This document shows, piece by piece, positions 1 to 9,843 of a DNA stretch of 34,507 nt. The position numbers and the translations under genes are program-made. Source of the DNA: Bacteroidales bacterium (GTDB lineage Bacteria; Bacteroidota; Bacteroidia; Bacteroidales; UBA932); contig WQYK01000004.1 in NCBI GenBank assembly GCA_009781275.1, forward strand, positions 1 to 34,507, given 5' to 3'. Position 1 is the stretch's first letter; every line of letters begins with the position of its first letter. Below the pieces are notes generated by a model. The model was not told the DNA's origin. It did no database searches and worked only from the letters and a program-made list of their open reading frames with translations.

Positions 1-692
1 AGTTTTGCTCCGGATATATCGATAGTCTTATATCCCAACGATTTTAGCAACCATGTTATTTCACTTGGTGCATAAGCCCTTTCGTTACATTCGAGCGTTT
101 TGTTGTTGCCCAAATCGTCTTCAAACGTGACCACACTATTTGTACGAAATGTCAATAAATCAAAACTGTTGTTGCTGCACATAGAGTTCCCTTCTGCTGT
201 TGAGGTATAAAATTCATCTACCGAGTTAAATAGCGGGAACAGTGCGCTTGGCGCTGTGAAGATAAATTTTGCGTTGGGTTTGAGCGATTTTGTGACGTTT
301 TTGAGAATTTCGTAATCCATTTCATCGGTCTCCACGAGCGAAAAACCGCCTTCACAAATCATAATGGCCACGTCAAATTCGCACTCAAACGGCAAATTTC
401 GGGCATCTTGAAGTTGAAAGTCGATAGACAAGTTTTCGGCTTCCGCTTTTTCTCTTGCCCTTTTTAACTGCGATTCAGATAGATCGATGCCCGTTACCCG
501 ATATCCGCGTTTGGTCAACTCAATGGCATGACGGCCTGTTCCGCAGCCTACATCCAATATTCTCAAAGATTTGTCAAAATTGAACTCTTTTTCGATAAAA
601 TCGCACTCTCCGACTGTGCCCTGAGTAAAACCCTCGTTGTCGTAATTTTGTCCGTAGTTTTCAAATAGTAGTTCGTACCATTGTTTTTTCAT
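1..692 (-). CDS. Class I SAM-dependent methyltransferase, truncated by the window edge (C-terminus missing)
   Basis: Manual minus-strand translation from ATG at 692: MKKQWYELLFENYGQNYDNEGFTQGTVGECDFIEKEFNFDKSLRILDVGCGTGRHAIELTKRGYRVTGIDLSESQL..., open to position 1. Motif I is LDVGCGTG. The ORF track misses it because no stop lies inside the window. Confidence 0.88.
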   Translation of the reverse strand, partial: MKKQWYELLFENYGQNYDNEGFTQGTVGECDFIEKEFNFDKSLRILDVGCGTGRHAIELTKRGYRVTGIDLSESQLKRAREKAEAENLSIDFQLQDARNLPFECEFDVAIMICEGGFSLVETDEMDYEILKNVTKSLKPNAKFIFTAPSALFPLFNSVDEFYTSTAEGNSMCSNNSFDLLTFRTNSVVTFEDDLGNNKTLECNERAYAPSEITWLLKSLGYKTIDISGAK

Positions 693-731
693 AAGTGTTC
701 TGTTTTATTAAGTATTTATTCATGTTATAAA

Positions 732-1877
732 CTATCTTAGGCGTCGGGGAACTCTGGATGGGGTGTATGTGAAATCTCGCGGCAACATATCTCCAACTCG
801 CTGATTTGACATATCTCCCAGGTAGACAATACCGCTTGTCGCGATATTCCCAAAATGATCTACTGAGAATCGATTGGTCATAAAAATGACTTCGGAAACA
901 ATATTTTTTTTGCATCGAATACCCATTACACCGTAAATCCTTCTGTCTGATATTTCTCTGTGTTTCCTGTTTAAATCAGTATCGGGCATTAATAATACTT
1001 CCTTTGTATTCTGTGTTGGATCATCGATGACAAGAAAGTAGTCCTCGGCATGAATTTCCTTTAACATATTAAAGATTTTGAACCCGGACTCTTTTAGAGC
1101 AAAATTAGTTATAAGGCTTGTCCAAAAATATTGTCTTGACCGTTCATATATTTCATTTCTCCGGCGGGTTAGTGAAATATCGTAACGGCCCTGATCCACG
1201 AAGAAATAGTTGATTTTGTAGGAAAAAGACATGGGGGCAAGTTCAAAGCTTATCGGATTTCGAGCGGAGAAACTACTCCCCACATTGCTGGTATTTGGTG
1301 AAGTATAAGGAGTGTGGGTGTATGTATATTTGACTTGAAAGTTCTGAATTTCGATTGTAATACGATATCCTAAATGCCTGTTTTCAACAATGAGAGGATT
1401 CCGAGCGGAGGCATGAAGTATATTGGTAAGATTGTCATACCGCAATATTATATCGTCTTCATTAAGAATAGCGCAGGATTTTGCTGCAACGCTTTCGCCC
1501 AGAAAGAAATTTTTGAATACATGCATTCTTTGTGCACGAAATGGGTCATATTCGGCTGTAACCACTGCGGCTTGAATGGTATTCGTTTTTTCTTTTAGGA
1601 AAAATGATTCTCCTCGATGCTCGAAAGGTTTCTCAATAACCAAAGATTCGTATGATAAGTGGCTAAGTACAAGATTGGCATTTATCTTGTTTTCTAAAAC
1701 AAAACGAAACTTCCCATCGTAATCAGAAGTAGTCACTATAGAAGTCCCATCAAAAAAGATAACCACACCAGGTAGTGTCTCTCTTGTTTTGGAGTCATAA
1801 ACCGTCCCCTGAATGACTTGAGCATGTGAAAAAATCACTGAAAAAAAGAAAATTATAGAAAAAAATATGTGTTTCAC
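732..1877 (-). CDS. Secreted carboxypeptidase-regulatory-like (CarboxypepD_reg) domain protein
   Basis: 381-aa ORF with signal peptide and N-terminal QGTVYDSKTRETLPGVVIFFDGTSIVTTSDYDGKFRF, the typical Bacteroidetes CarboxypepD_reg repeat. Confidence 0.8.
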   Translation of the reverse strand: MKHIFFSIIFFFSVIFSHAQVIQGTVYDSKTRETLPGVVIFFDGTSIVTTSDYDGKFRFVLENKINANLVLSHLSYESLVIEKPFEHRGESFFLKEKTNTIQAAVVTAEYDPFRAQRMHVFKNFFLGESVAAKSCAILNEDDIILRYDNLTNILHASARNPLIVENRHLGYRITIEIQNFQVKYTYTHTPYTSPNTSNVGSSFSARNPISFELAPMSFSYKINYFFVDQGRYDISLTRRRNEIYERSRQYFWTSLITNFALKESGFKIFNMLKEIHAEDYFLVIDDPTQNTKEVLLMPDTDLNRKHREISDRRIYGVMGIRCKKNIVSEVIFMTNRFSVDHFGNIATSGIVYLGDMSNQRVGDMLPRDFTYTPSRVPRRLR

Positions 1878-1905
1878 GACTAATGTGGTTTAAAGGATTA
1901 TATTG

Positions 1906-2778
1906 TTAATATCCCAAATTTTCCCCTTTCAATATTTTACTAAAGATTGTCAGGTGCATGTCGAGGGCAAAATCCCAATACTTCCAGCTATGGTTGCCGG
2001 GCGTAAGGAGCAGGACATGGGGAATCTTCAATTTTTTGCACTTTTGCGCCAGCTCCTCGCTGTGTATGCTGTAGATGTCGTCGTAACCGCAACTGATGAC
2101 CAGTAGTTTGTCGCTCCCTTGCAGGTTCTCGATACGGTTGATGACCGATTCTGTGTAGAAGCGGGGATTATCGACGGTAAAAGGGCCCAGTACCTTGGCT
2201 ATTTCCGAATTGGTGAGCGAAGTTTGGCGCAAGTCCATCACGCCGCTCATGCTTCCTGCGGCCCTGAATCGCAAAGGATCGTCAATAAAAAGGTTCAATG
2301 CGCCCTGTCCGCCCATGCTGAGGCCGGTGATAAAGGTGGATTCGGGGACGGTGTGGTAGCGCTCTTGAATGGTGGGGTAGAGCTCTTTGTCAAAAAAATC
2401 GCGCCACTGCATTCCTTGCGGGTCGCTGCTGTTCATATACCAACTGTTGTAGAAACCGTCGGGGCAGACGATGATGAAGCCAAATTTGTTGGAGACCTCT
2501 TGCAGGGGTACGCGGGCGCTCCAGTTGCTGTAGTTGCCCGACCAGCCGTGGAGGAGGAAGAGGGTGGGGTAACTTGGCAAATCTTGAGGTCCCTCAGGGG
2601 TGAACCCCTTCGGGATGGACCTCGTTGGGATGGACTTGGTTGGGGTGAACACAAGTATAGTGTCGTTGGTTTTAAGGTAAGACGATGAAATCACGATTCG
2701 CTCCTGGGCGCGGATGGGGCCGGGCAGGGTGAAAAAGATAATGGCGATGAGAAAGACAATACGATTTTTCATGAGCAT
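1906..2778 (-). CDS. Secreted alpha/beta-hydrolase, putative esterase family
   Basis: Signal peptide MLMKNRIVFLIAIIFFTLPGPIRAQ, then FLLHGWSGNYSNW, GFIIVCPDG, nucleophile elbow GLSMGGQGA, and a terminal H in GNHSWKYW. The track start at 2991 overlaps the divergent gene; ATG at 2778 or 2772 is more plausible. Confidence 0.82.
   Translation of the reverse strand: MLMKNRIVFLIAIIFFTLPGPIRAQERIVISSSYLKTNDTILVFTPTKSIPTRSIPKGFTPEGPQDLPSYPTLFLLHGWSGNYSNWSARVPLQEVSNKFGFIIVCPDGFYNSWYMNSSDPQGMQWRDFFDKELYPTIQERYHTVPESTFITGLSMGGQGALNLFIDDPLRFRAAGSMSGVMDLRQTSLTNSEIAKVLGPFTVDNPRFYTESVINRIENLQGSDKLLVISCGYDDIYSIHSEELAQKCKKLKIPHVLLLTPGNHSWKYWDFALDMHLTIFSKILKGENLGY
2597..2656. repeat. Four-copy degenerate 15-bp tandem repeat in the esterase coding sequence
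   Basis: Plus-strand units GGGGTGAACCCCTTC / GGGATGGACCTCGTT / GGGATGGACTTGGTT / GGGGTGAACACAAGT, encoding LVFTP-TKSIP-TRSIP-KGFTP on the minus strand. Confidence 0.75.
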
Positions 2779-2813
2779 GATGATTTTTCGTAAAAATAGA
2801 GTAATTTTGTAAC

Positions 2814-5669
2814 ATGGGAAAATTTGTACATGCAAAATCTTTTTTAGATCGGGTAAGTGGTGATCTGTATGATAGATACGGGTCTGATATTTCTCGGTTG
2901 TGTCTTGTCTTCCCAAGCCGGAGGGCGCGTCTCTTCTTTGCAGAATCGCTCTCTGCACACATTGCAAAGCCGCTTTGGCAGCCGGAATCACTCTCCATTT
3001 CTGAACTTATCTATAAATGGGCGGGCAGGCGTCCGTCCGATTCGTTGCGGCTGTTGGCGGAATTGTACAAGATTTGGGCGGAGGCGAGCTCCGCCCCTAC
3101 GACGACGTTTGACCAATTCTATTTTTGGGGCGAGATGCTTTTGCACGATTTTGATCAGGTGGATAAATATTTGGTTCCTGCCAAAAAACTGTTTCAAAAC
3201 CTGCAAGACCAAAAGAAGCTTGAGGGCGACTACTCCTTTTTGACGCCTCAACAGGTAGAGGCGGTGCAGATGTTCTGGGGTAGTTTTCAGCCTCAAAAGA
3301 CAGAGCTGCAAGAGTCGTTTATCCAAATGTGGGAGGTGATGTATCCGCTCTATTCCCGATTTAGGCACGCTTTAGAAGAGCAGGGACTTGCTTATGAAGG
3401 GATGCTGTATCGACAAGTGGCTGAACAAGAGGAGCTGTCTATTCCTGACTCATCGATTTTATCTTATGTTTTTATAGGTTTTAACGCCCTCAACGCTTGT
3501 GAGCGTACCCTTTTCAAACGTCTTCAGAAGCAGAACAGGGCGCTTTTCTATTGGGATCGGGACGACTACTACCTCAACGATCCCTGTCAGGAAGCGGGCC
3601 TCTTTTTGAGGAAAAACATGGAGGAGTTTCCTCCGGCAGATTTGGACGCTGTCTATTCCGATTTTTCTCAACCCAAAGAGATTGAATCGTGGACATTACC
3701 TTCCGATGTGTTGCAGGCTAAAATCGTCCCCAAAATCATACAGGACAATCACCTCCACACCGATAAATGCACCGCAGTGGTGTTGTGCGACGAATCGCTC
3801 CTGATTCCGCTCCTCTCAGCCTTGCCTCAAGTCACCGCCGACATCAACGTAACCATGGGTTACCCTTTGACAAAAACGTCGTTGTACAGTTTTACAGAGG
3901 CGTTGCTTTTGTTCTATCGCTCGGCGCGGCTGCGGGGCGGCTCTTGCACCTACTATCATGTAGAGGTTTCTCGCTTGTTGAGCCATCCCTTTATCTCCCA
4001 TTTGTGCCCTCAGGCGGCAGAAGAGATCAAAAAGCGGATTATTGCGGAGAATATCCTCTTTGTGCCTATGGAGCTTTTTATCATAGATAATTGGCTGATG
4101 CGCATATCGGATTGTCCCCAAAGTCCCGATAACTGGTTAGCCTTTTTCTTGGAACTGTTGGAGGCGGTGGAGGAGGCAGTGTTGGCATCCGAAACTCCAG
4201 ACCCCTTGTTGCTGCCTGTGCTAAGGCTTGCCGCCTTGGAACTCAACAAATGCAGGAGCGCCATTCAAACTTGCGGATTAGAAATGGGTATGCCGCTATT
4301 TTTTAATCTGTTGCGTCAGACATTAAGAAGCGTGTCGGTACCCTTTAACGGCGAGCCTTTGCGGGGAGTTCAGGTGATGGGCTTTTTGGAGACACGTGCG
4401 CTTGACTTTGAGCACGTGGTGCTGCTATCGGCACAAGAGGGCGCTCTGCCTTCGGCGCGTGAGGCCCCTTCCTTTATCCCTTATAACCTTAAAGCCGGTT
4501 TTGGGTTGCCTGTACGTGAAGAGCACGAAGCGATGTATGCCTACTACTTTTACCGCCTTCTGCAGCGGGCTCAAAAGGTGTCGTTGCTCTATGGTGCAGG
4601 CACAGACGCCATGTTGTCGGGCGAGCAGAGCCGGTATTTGTTGCAACTATCTGCCGAGTCACCGCACACGATTGTGCACAAAAGGCTTGCATTGTCAGTT
4701 ACCCTCCCTGTTGCCCCCCCTCAGATTGAACAACAAAAGATCGGACTTTATAAAGATCGGCTTTTGCGTTACCTTGATCCCCATTCAGATAGATTTTTAA
4801 CACCAAGTGCCATAAACACCTATTTACAGTGCCCCCTGCAATTCTGTTTCCACCATATCGAAAATCTTAAAGAGGAGCAGGAGGTTATGGAAGAGGCAGA
4901 CGGACGCAGCATGGGCACCATTTTGCACGGCGTGATGGAGTCGCTCTATCGCCCCTTTCTTGGACATATCATAACTACCCGGACGCTGGAGCTTCTACTC
5001 AAAGATCAAACGCGTATCCGTCAGGATGTTGAAGAAAAAATTCGTCACCATTATGCTAGGGGAAACTCATCTGCGCCTATTTTTGAGCAGGGACGATGGC
5101 TTATTTTGGCGGATGTGGTGACAACATACGTAGCGCAGGCCATTCGATACGATATTGCACAAACACCGTTCACCCTCAAGGCTATTGAAACAAGAATCAA
5201 GACGCTGTTCCGCGCATCGTCACAACTATCCATCCCTCTTGGCGGAGTTGTTGACCGAATTCAGGAAAAAGAAGGCGTCTGTTACGTAGTTGATTACAAA
5301 ACAGGTAAAGACCAGCGAACGTTTGGATCGATCCAGGCCCTCTTTGCTCCGGAACGTAGCGCCCAAAACAGCGCCGTTTTTCAGATTCTCTGGTATGCAA
5401 TTTTTTATCAGGAGATTTCAAAGAGAGAGAAGACAGTGCCGTTGCTCTACTATATTCGCTCCCTTTTTGACCCTACTGCTTCTGCTTTGCTCTACGACAA
5501 ATCTGTAAAACAAAAGATAGACGATATAGCGCCTTACTTAGAAGCATACCGGGCGCTCCTGGGGCAAAAGCTGACCGAGCTCTTTGACCTCTCCCAACCT
5601 TTTACGCAAACGACCGATCGGGAGCACTGTATCTACTGCAACTACAACCCGATATGCAGGAGAGAATAG
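2814..5669 (+). CDS. AddB/RexB-like PD-(D/E)XK nuclease-helicase family protein
   Basis: 951-aa ORF. The N-terminus VFPSRRARLFF stands where an active helicase would have Walker A. The C-terminus has the nuclease motif VVDYKTGKD and Fe-S-type cysteines (YLQCPLQFCF ... CIYCNYNPIC). Confidence 0.78.
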   Translation: MGKFVHAKSFLDRVSGDLYDRYGSDISRLCLVFPSRRARLFFAESLSAHIAKPLWQPESLSISELIYKWAGRRPSDSLRLLAELYKIWAEASSAPTTTFDQFYFWGEMLLHDFDQVDKYLVPAKKLFQNLQDQKKLEGDYSFLTPQQVEAVQMFWGSFQPQKTELQESFIQMWEVMYPLYSRFRHALEEQGLAYEGMLYRQVAEQEELSIPDSSILSYVFIGFNALNACERTLFKRLQKQNRALFYWDRDDYYLNDPCQEAGLFLRKNMEEFPPADLDAVYSDFSQPKEIESWTLPSDVLQAKIVPKIIQDNHLHTDKCTAVVLCDESLLIPLLSALPQVTADINVTMGYPLTKTSLYSFTEALLLFYRSARLRGGSCTYYHVEVSRLLSHPFISHLCPQAAEEIKKRIIAENILFVPMELFIIDNWLMRISDCPQSPDNWLAFFLELLEAVEEAVLASETPDPLLLPVLRLAALELNKCRSAIQTCGLEMGMPLFFNLLRQTLRSVSVPFNGEPLRGVQVMGFLETRALDFEHVVLLSAQEGALPSAREAPSFIPYNLKAGFGLPVREEHEAMYAYYFYRLLQRAQKVSLLYGAGTDAMLSGEQSRYLLQLSAESPHTIVHKRLALSVTLPVAPPQIEQQKIGLYKDRLLRYLDPHSDRFLTPSAINTYLQCPLQFCFHHIENLKEEQEVMEEADGRSMGTILHGVMESLYRPFLGHIITTRTLELLLKDQTRIRQDVEEKIRHHYARGNSSAPIFEQGRWLILADVVTTYVAQAIRYDIAQTPFTLKAIETRIKTLFRASSQLSIPLGGVVDRIQEKEGVCYVVDYKTGKDQRTFGSIQALFAPERSAQNSAVFQILWYAIFYQEISKREKTVPLLYYIRSLFDPTASALLYDKSVKQKIDDIAPYLEAYRALLGQKLTELFDLSQPFTQTTDREHCIYCNYNPICRRE

Positions 5670-5693
5670 TTTCATTTTTAACACTCAATATTT

Positions 5694-8594
5694 ATGTACA
5701 AAAAACAGTTTCTACACATCCTGGCCTTCTCCATCGTAGCGTTGGCCTGCTCCTGTTCGGGATCGTATCGGTACGAGTCGGTGCCCAACGACCCGCTTCA
5801 GGCGCGTATCTACACCTTAGACAATGGTCTAAAGGTTTATCTTGCAGTCAATAAAGACAATCCGCGTATTCAAACCTTTGTGGGCATACGCGTGGGAGGT
5901 AAGAACGACCCCGCCGAAACCACCGGTTTGGCGCACTACTTTGAACACCTGATGTTCAAGGGGACTTCCAAGTTTGGAACTTCCGACTACGAAGCCGAGA
6001 AGCCGATGCTTGACGAGATAGAAGCGCTATTTGAGGTATACCGTGCAACCACTGATCCGCAGGAGCGCAAAGCGATCTATGCCCAAATAGACAGCATTTC
6101 ACAGGAAGCCTCCAAGATTGCAATCCCCAACGAGTATGACAAACTGATGAGCGCCATTGGCGCAAGGGGAACCAATGCATTTACCTCTTACGATGTAACT
6201 GCCTATATGGAAGATATCCCCTCTAACGAGATTGAAAACTGGGCATTCATTCAATCCGAGCGTTTTACCGACCCCGTACTGCGCCTTTTTCATACAGAAT
6301 TAGAGACTGTTTATGAGGAATTTAATATGGGTTTGACAAGGGATAGCTGGACGGTATCCGATACGCTCATGGCTTATCTGTTTCTCAATCATCCCTACGG
6401 AAAACAATCGGTAATCGGCACACAAGAGCACTTGAAAAACCCCTCCATCACAAACATTAAGAACTATTTTGATGCCTGGTACGTGCCCAACAACATGGCT
6501 GTGATTATGTCCGGAGACCTGGACCCCGACAAGACCATCAAGATTATTGACAAATATTTTGGTAAAATGAAGCCAAAAGAGCTTCCCAAATTGGAGTATG
6601 CACCGGAAGATCCGATTACACAGCCCATTGTAAAAGAAGTGATTGGTTTAGAAGCAGCCAATGTGATGATTGGATTTCGTCTACCGGGAGCCAATTCAAA
6701 AGAGGCTGCCATCATGGAATTGATCGACTATATGCTCTCGAACGGCAGGGCGGGACTCATAGACAATAATCTTGTACTTAAACAGAAAGTGTTACGTGGG
6801 GGAAGCGGAATGGATCAAATGGCCGACTACTCCATCTTTCAACTTTACGGTACGCCCAAAGTGGGCCAAACGTTGGAGGAGGTGAAAGAGCTGTTGTTGT
6901 CGCAAGTAGATTTGATTAGAAAAGGCGAATTTGACGATGAGCTGCTCACTTCTGTCATCAATAACTTTAAACTGACTCAGTACTACCAGCAAGAAGGTTA
7001 TCAATATGCCGCCTATATGATGCTTTTCGCGTTTATTGGCGAGTATGATTGGAAAGATCAGGTTGGACGAATCGACTATCAATCAAAATTGACCAAAGAG
7101 GACATCGTGGAATTTTGCAATAACTACTTAAATGACAATTATGTGGTTGTTTATAAACGCGAAGGGCAACCCAATTATAAGAAAATCGACAAACCCGACA
7201 TCACCCCCATATCGGCCAACCGCGAAAACGAAAGCCCATTTCTTGCACAAATGAAAGAGAGCAAAGCCGCGCCGATTGAACCGGTCTTCCTTGACTACAA
7301 CAAAGACCTCTCCAAAATCACCGCCAAACAAAATGTGGAGGTGCTCTACAAACAAAACACCACCAATCCGATTTTCTCGCTTTACTATGTGTTTGAGATG
7401 GGCAATAATAACGACAAAGCGCTGGGCACTGCATTCAACTACTTGAACTACTTGGGCACGTCAACCCAAACAGCAGAAGAGATTAACAGTGAACTATACT
7501 CTTTGGCCTGCTCCTTTGGCGTACAGGCAACCAATGAGCGGGTGTATGTTTACGTCAGCGGGTTGAGCGACAATTTTGAACGGGCCATGGAGCTGCTTGA
7601 GGAGCGTTTGGCAGATGCGCAAACAGACGCCGCCGTCTACTCCAATTTAGTTGCCGACATCCTCAAAAGAAGATCGGACGCCAAACTCAACCAAATGTCC
7701 AACTTCTCTGCTTTGCAGCAGTTTGCAACATTTGGAGCAAAGTCGTCCTTTACCAACATCCTTTCGCGCATAGAATTAACATCGATGAATCCCAATGAAT
7801 TGGTCAACAGAACAAAGAACCTTAAGAATTTAGAACATACCATCATGTACTATGGCCCGCTTACAGAGAAAGAGATTCTTGAGGTCATCAATACCAAGCA
7901 TGCCGTGGGCGAGCAACTGCAACCTGTTCCGCAGCCCATTGCATTTGTCGAGCAGGAGACAAAGGAAAACAGGGTATTGCTTGCCCAATATGACGCCAAG
8001 CAAATCTACCTGGGAATGGTAAACAAAGGAGGTACTTTTGACAAATCGTTAGAACCAATCCGCACCATGTTCAACGCCTACTTTGGCGGAGGCATGAACG
8101 CCATCGTCTTCCAGGAGATGCGCGAGGCGCGGGGATTGGCCTATACCGCACGCGCCAACTACTCGCTGCCAGGCAAACCAGACCGTCCCTACATGCTCAC
8201 CACCATGATCGCCACCCAAAATGACAAGATGATGGACGCCATCAACGCTTTTCTCGAAATTTTGAACGACATGCCCGAATCTGAAAAGTCGTTTACTTTA
8301 GCTAAGGAAGAGATATTGACCGGCTTGCGCACAGGACGTATCCTGCGGGGAGACATCTTGTTTGACTATCTCAATGCCAGACAAATGGGATACAGCACAG
8401 ACAAGAGAAAGGAGATCTACGAAAAAGTAGCTCATTTTACTTTTGAAGACGTAAAGGCTTTCCAGCAACAATACATCAAAGACCGCCCATACACTTACTT
8501 TATTTTGGGAGATATAGGAGATTTAGATATGAAATCTTTAGAGGCGATTGGCAAAGTAACAAAGTTGTCGCAGTCAGAAATATTCGGTTACTAA
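5694..8594 (+). CDS. M16 family zinc metallopeptidase (insulinase-like), probable lipoprotein
   Basis: 966 aa. Lipobox-like LACSC in the leader; HxxEH motif in HYFEHLMFKGT with downstream ELETVYEEF; a second, degenerate M16 half. Confidence 0.92.
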   Translation: MYKKQFLHILAFSIVALACSCSGSYRYESVPNDPLQARIYTLDNGLKVYLAVNKDNPRIQTFVGIRVGGKNDPAETTGLAHYFEHLMFKGTSKFGTSDYEAEKPMLDEIEALFEVYRATTDPQERKAIYAQIDSISQEASKIAIPNEYDKLMSAIGARGTNAFTSYDVTAYMEDIPSNEIENWAFIQSERFTDPVLRLFHTELETVYEEFNMGLTRDSWTVSDTLMAYLFLNHPYGKQSVIGTQEHLKNPSITNIKNYFDAWYVPNNMAVIMSGDLDPDKTIKIIDKYFGKMKPKELPKLEYAPEDPITQPIVKEVIGLEAANVMIGFRLPGANSKEAAIMELIDYMLSNGRAGLIDNNLVLKQKVLRGGSGMDQMADYSIFQLYGTPKVGQTLEEVKELLLSQVDLIRKGEFDDELLTSVINNFKLTQYYQQEGYQYAAYMMLFAFIGEYDWKDQVGRIDYQSKLTKEDIVEFCNNYLNDNYVVVYKREGQPNYKKIDKPDITPISANRENESPFLAQMKESKAAPIEPVFLDYNKDLSKITAKQNVEVLYKQNTTNPIFSLYYVFEMGNNNDKALGTAFNYLNYLGTSTQTAEEINSELYSLACSFGVQATNERVYVYVSGLSDNFERAMELLEERLADAQTDAAVYSNLVADILKRRSDAKLNQMSNFSALQQFATFGAKSSFTNILSRIELTSMNPNELVNRTKNLKNLEHTIMYYGPLTEKEILEVINTKHAVGEQLQPVPQPIAFVEQETKENRVLLAQYDAKQIYLGMVNKGGTFDKSLEPIRTMFNAYFGGGMNAIVFQEMREARGLAYTARANYSLPGKPDRPYMLTTMIATQNDKMMDAINAFLEILNDMPESEKSFTLAKEEILTGLRTGRILRGDILFDYLNARQMGYSTDKRKEIYEKVAHFTFEDVKAFQQQYIKDRPYTYFILGDIGDLDMKSLEAIGKVTKLSQSEIFGY

Positions 8595-8598
8595 AACA

Positions 8599-9843
8599 TT
8601 ACTTTAAGGACATCCTGGTTAAGTTCTCGTTGGTTCCATCTGGCTTAATCAGGATGTCTTCCTCTAACCTAACGGCAAAGCCCTCATATTGCTGGTAGAT
8701 GGGTCTGATTTGGTTGGCAAAGACCATAAACTCCTCCTCAGAGACCCATCTGGCTAGTCTTTGCGGCCTGGTGTCAAGCCCCCCTTTGGGAAAGTAGATC
8801 CCAGGCTCAAAGGTCAGAATCATGCCGGGGATGTAAACCCTTCTGTCGTCGGGAATCATCCGTAAGTAGTCGTACCACACATCGTGCGTATCGAGTCCAA
8901 TGTGGTGACCAAAACCGTGTTGAATCCAAAAGGTGCGCTGAAAAGGGCTCTCCGTGTCTGTAATCAACCCTAACTTATGCAATTCGTCTATGATCACCTG
9001 TTGGGCGCTCTGTTCAACCTGTGCGTGAAAATTCCCTTTAACCATCCCTTTTACACCAGTTTCCAATGATTTGTATACAATGTCGTAGATGTTTTTTTGC
9101 TCTTTAGTAAACTTTCCAGACATGGTAAATGATACAGTGATATCTGCCCGGTATTGACCTTTAATTGCTCCAATGTCCAATACAATCATCTCGTCCGGTT
9201 GGGGCGCTTTATCTGTTACGCCTGCATGGGGAGAGGTGCCCAGATTTCCAGATGCAACTTGCTGAAATGCAATACCATCTCCTCCTTCCTGTTTAAATTT
9301 TGTCTCCATCAGGGCAAACAAATCCTGCTCCGTCATGCTGGGCTTCATGTTTTTATACATGTACTTAATCCCCTCCGCCGTAATCCGGCACGCCTCTCTA
9401 ATCACTGCAATCTCCTCTTCATCTTTTACCGCACGTTTGTAGACCAAAATCGAATCGGCATTGACAAAGGGAGCGTGATAAAAATATTTCTGATTAAAAT
9501 CGGAGGAGAAAGCCGACAGAATCAGTCGCTTTTTATCTTTTTTGGTCTGTTCGATCAAAGTCTCCAACTCTTTGACCTGATCAGGGGCAAAGAACATTCC
9601 GTTCTCTCCCCGTTCTTGCATATCAAAAACGTAGACGTATCCGGGTTTGTCGACGCCTGTAAGATAGTAGAAGTTTTTATTTAACTGTCCGTTCTGCATC
9701 ACCGAGGGAATAAAAGCGACGCCGGTACGGACTTCACGGGCAAACAAAGCACGGCGTTTTGCAAAAGTAGCTTCGCTAAAGTTTTGCGCACTTAATGCGC
9801 ATACAACAAAGATGAAAAGGGTAGTAAAAACGATTTTTTTCAT
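8599..9843 (-). CDS. Secreted Xaa-Pro aminopeptidase (M24 family)
   Basis: 414 aa with signal peptide. M24 signatures are SGNLGTSPHAG, DIGAIKGQYRADIT, FGHHIGLDTHD, LTFEPGIYF and VRLEEDILI. Confidence 0.9.
   Translation of the reverse strand: MKKIVFTTLFIFVVCALSAQNFSEATFAKRRALFAREVRTGVAFIPSVMQNGQLNKNFYYLTGVDKPGYVYVFDMQERGENGMFFAPDQVKELETLIEQTKKDKKRLILSAFSSDFNQKYFYHAPFVNADSILVYKRAVKDEEEIAVIREACRITAEGIKYMYKNMKPSMTEQDLFALMETKFKQEGGDGIAFQQVASGNLGTSPHAGVTDKAPQPDEMIVLDIGAIKGQYRADITVSFTMSGKFTKEQKNIYDIVYKSLETGVKGMVKGNFHAQVEQSAQQVIIDELHKLGLITDTESPFQRTFWIQHGFGHHIGLDTHDVWYDYLRMIPDDRRVYIPGMILTFEPGIYFPKGGLDTRPQRLARWVSEEEFMVFANQIRPIYQQYEGFAVRLEEDILIKPDGTNENLTRMSLK
8607..8661 (+). terminator. Possible terminator hairpin for the M16 gene, inside the 3' coding end of the convergent M24 gene
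   Basis: Arms GACATCCTGGTTAAG and CTTAATCAGGATGTC form 15 consecutive pairs in plus-strand RNA (one G-U) around a 20-nt loop. It begins about 13 nt after the M16 stop. No long U-tract follows. Confidence 0.35.

Noticed and set aside
2119-2688. 189-aa plus-strand ORF
   Set aside because: Antisense to the esterase with a clear alpha/beta-hydrolase reading; composition is a shadow of the coding strand.
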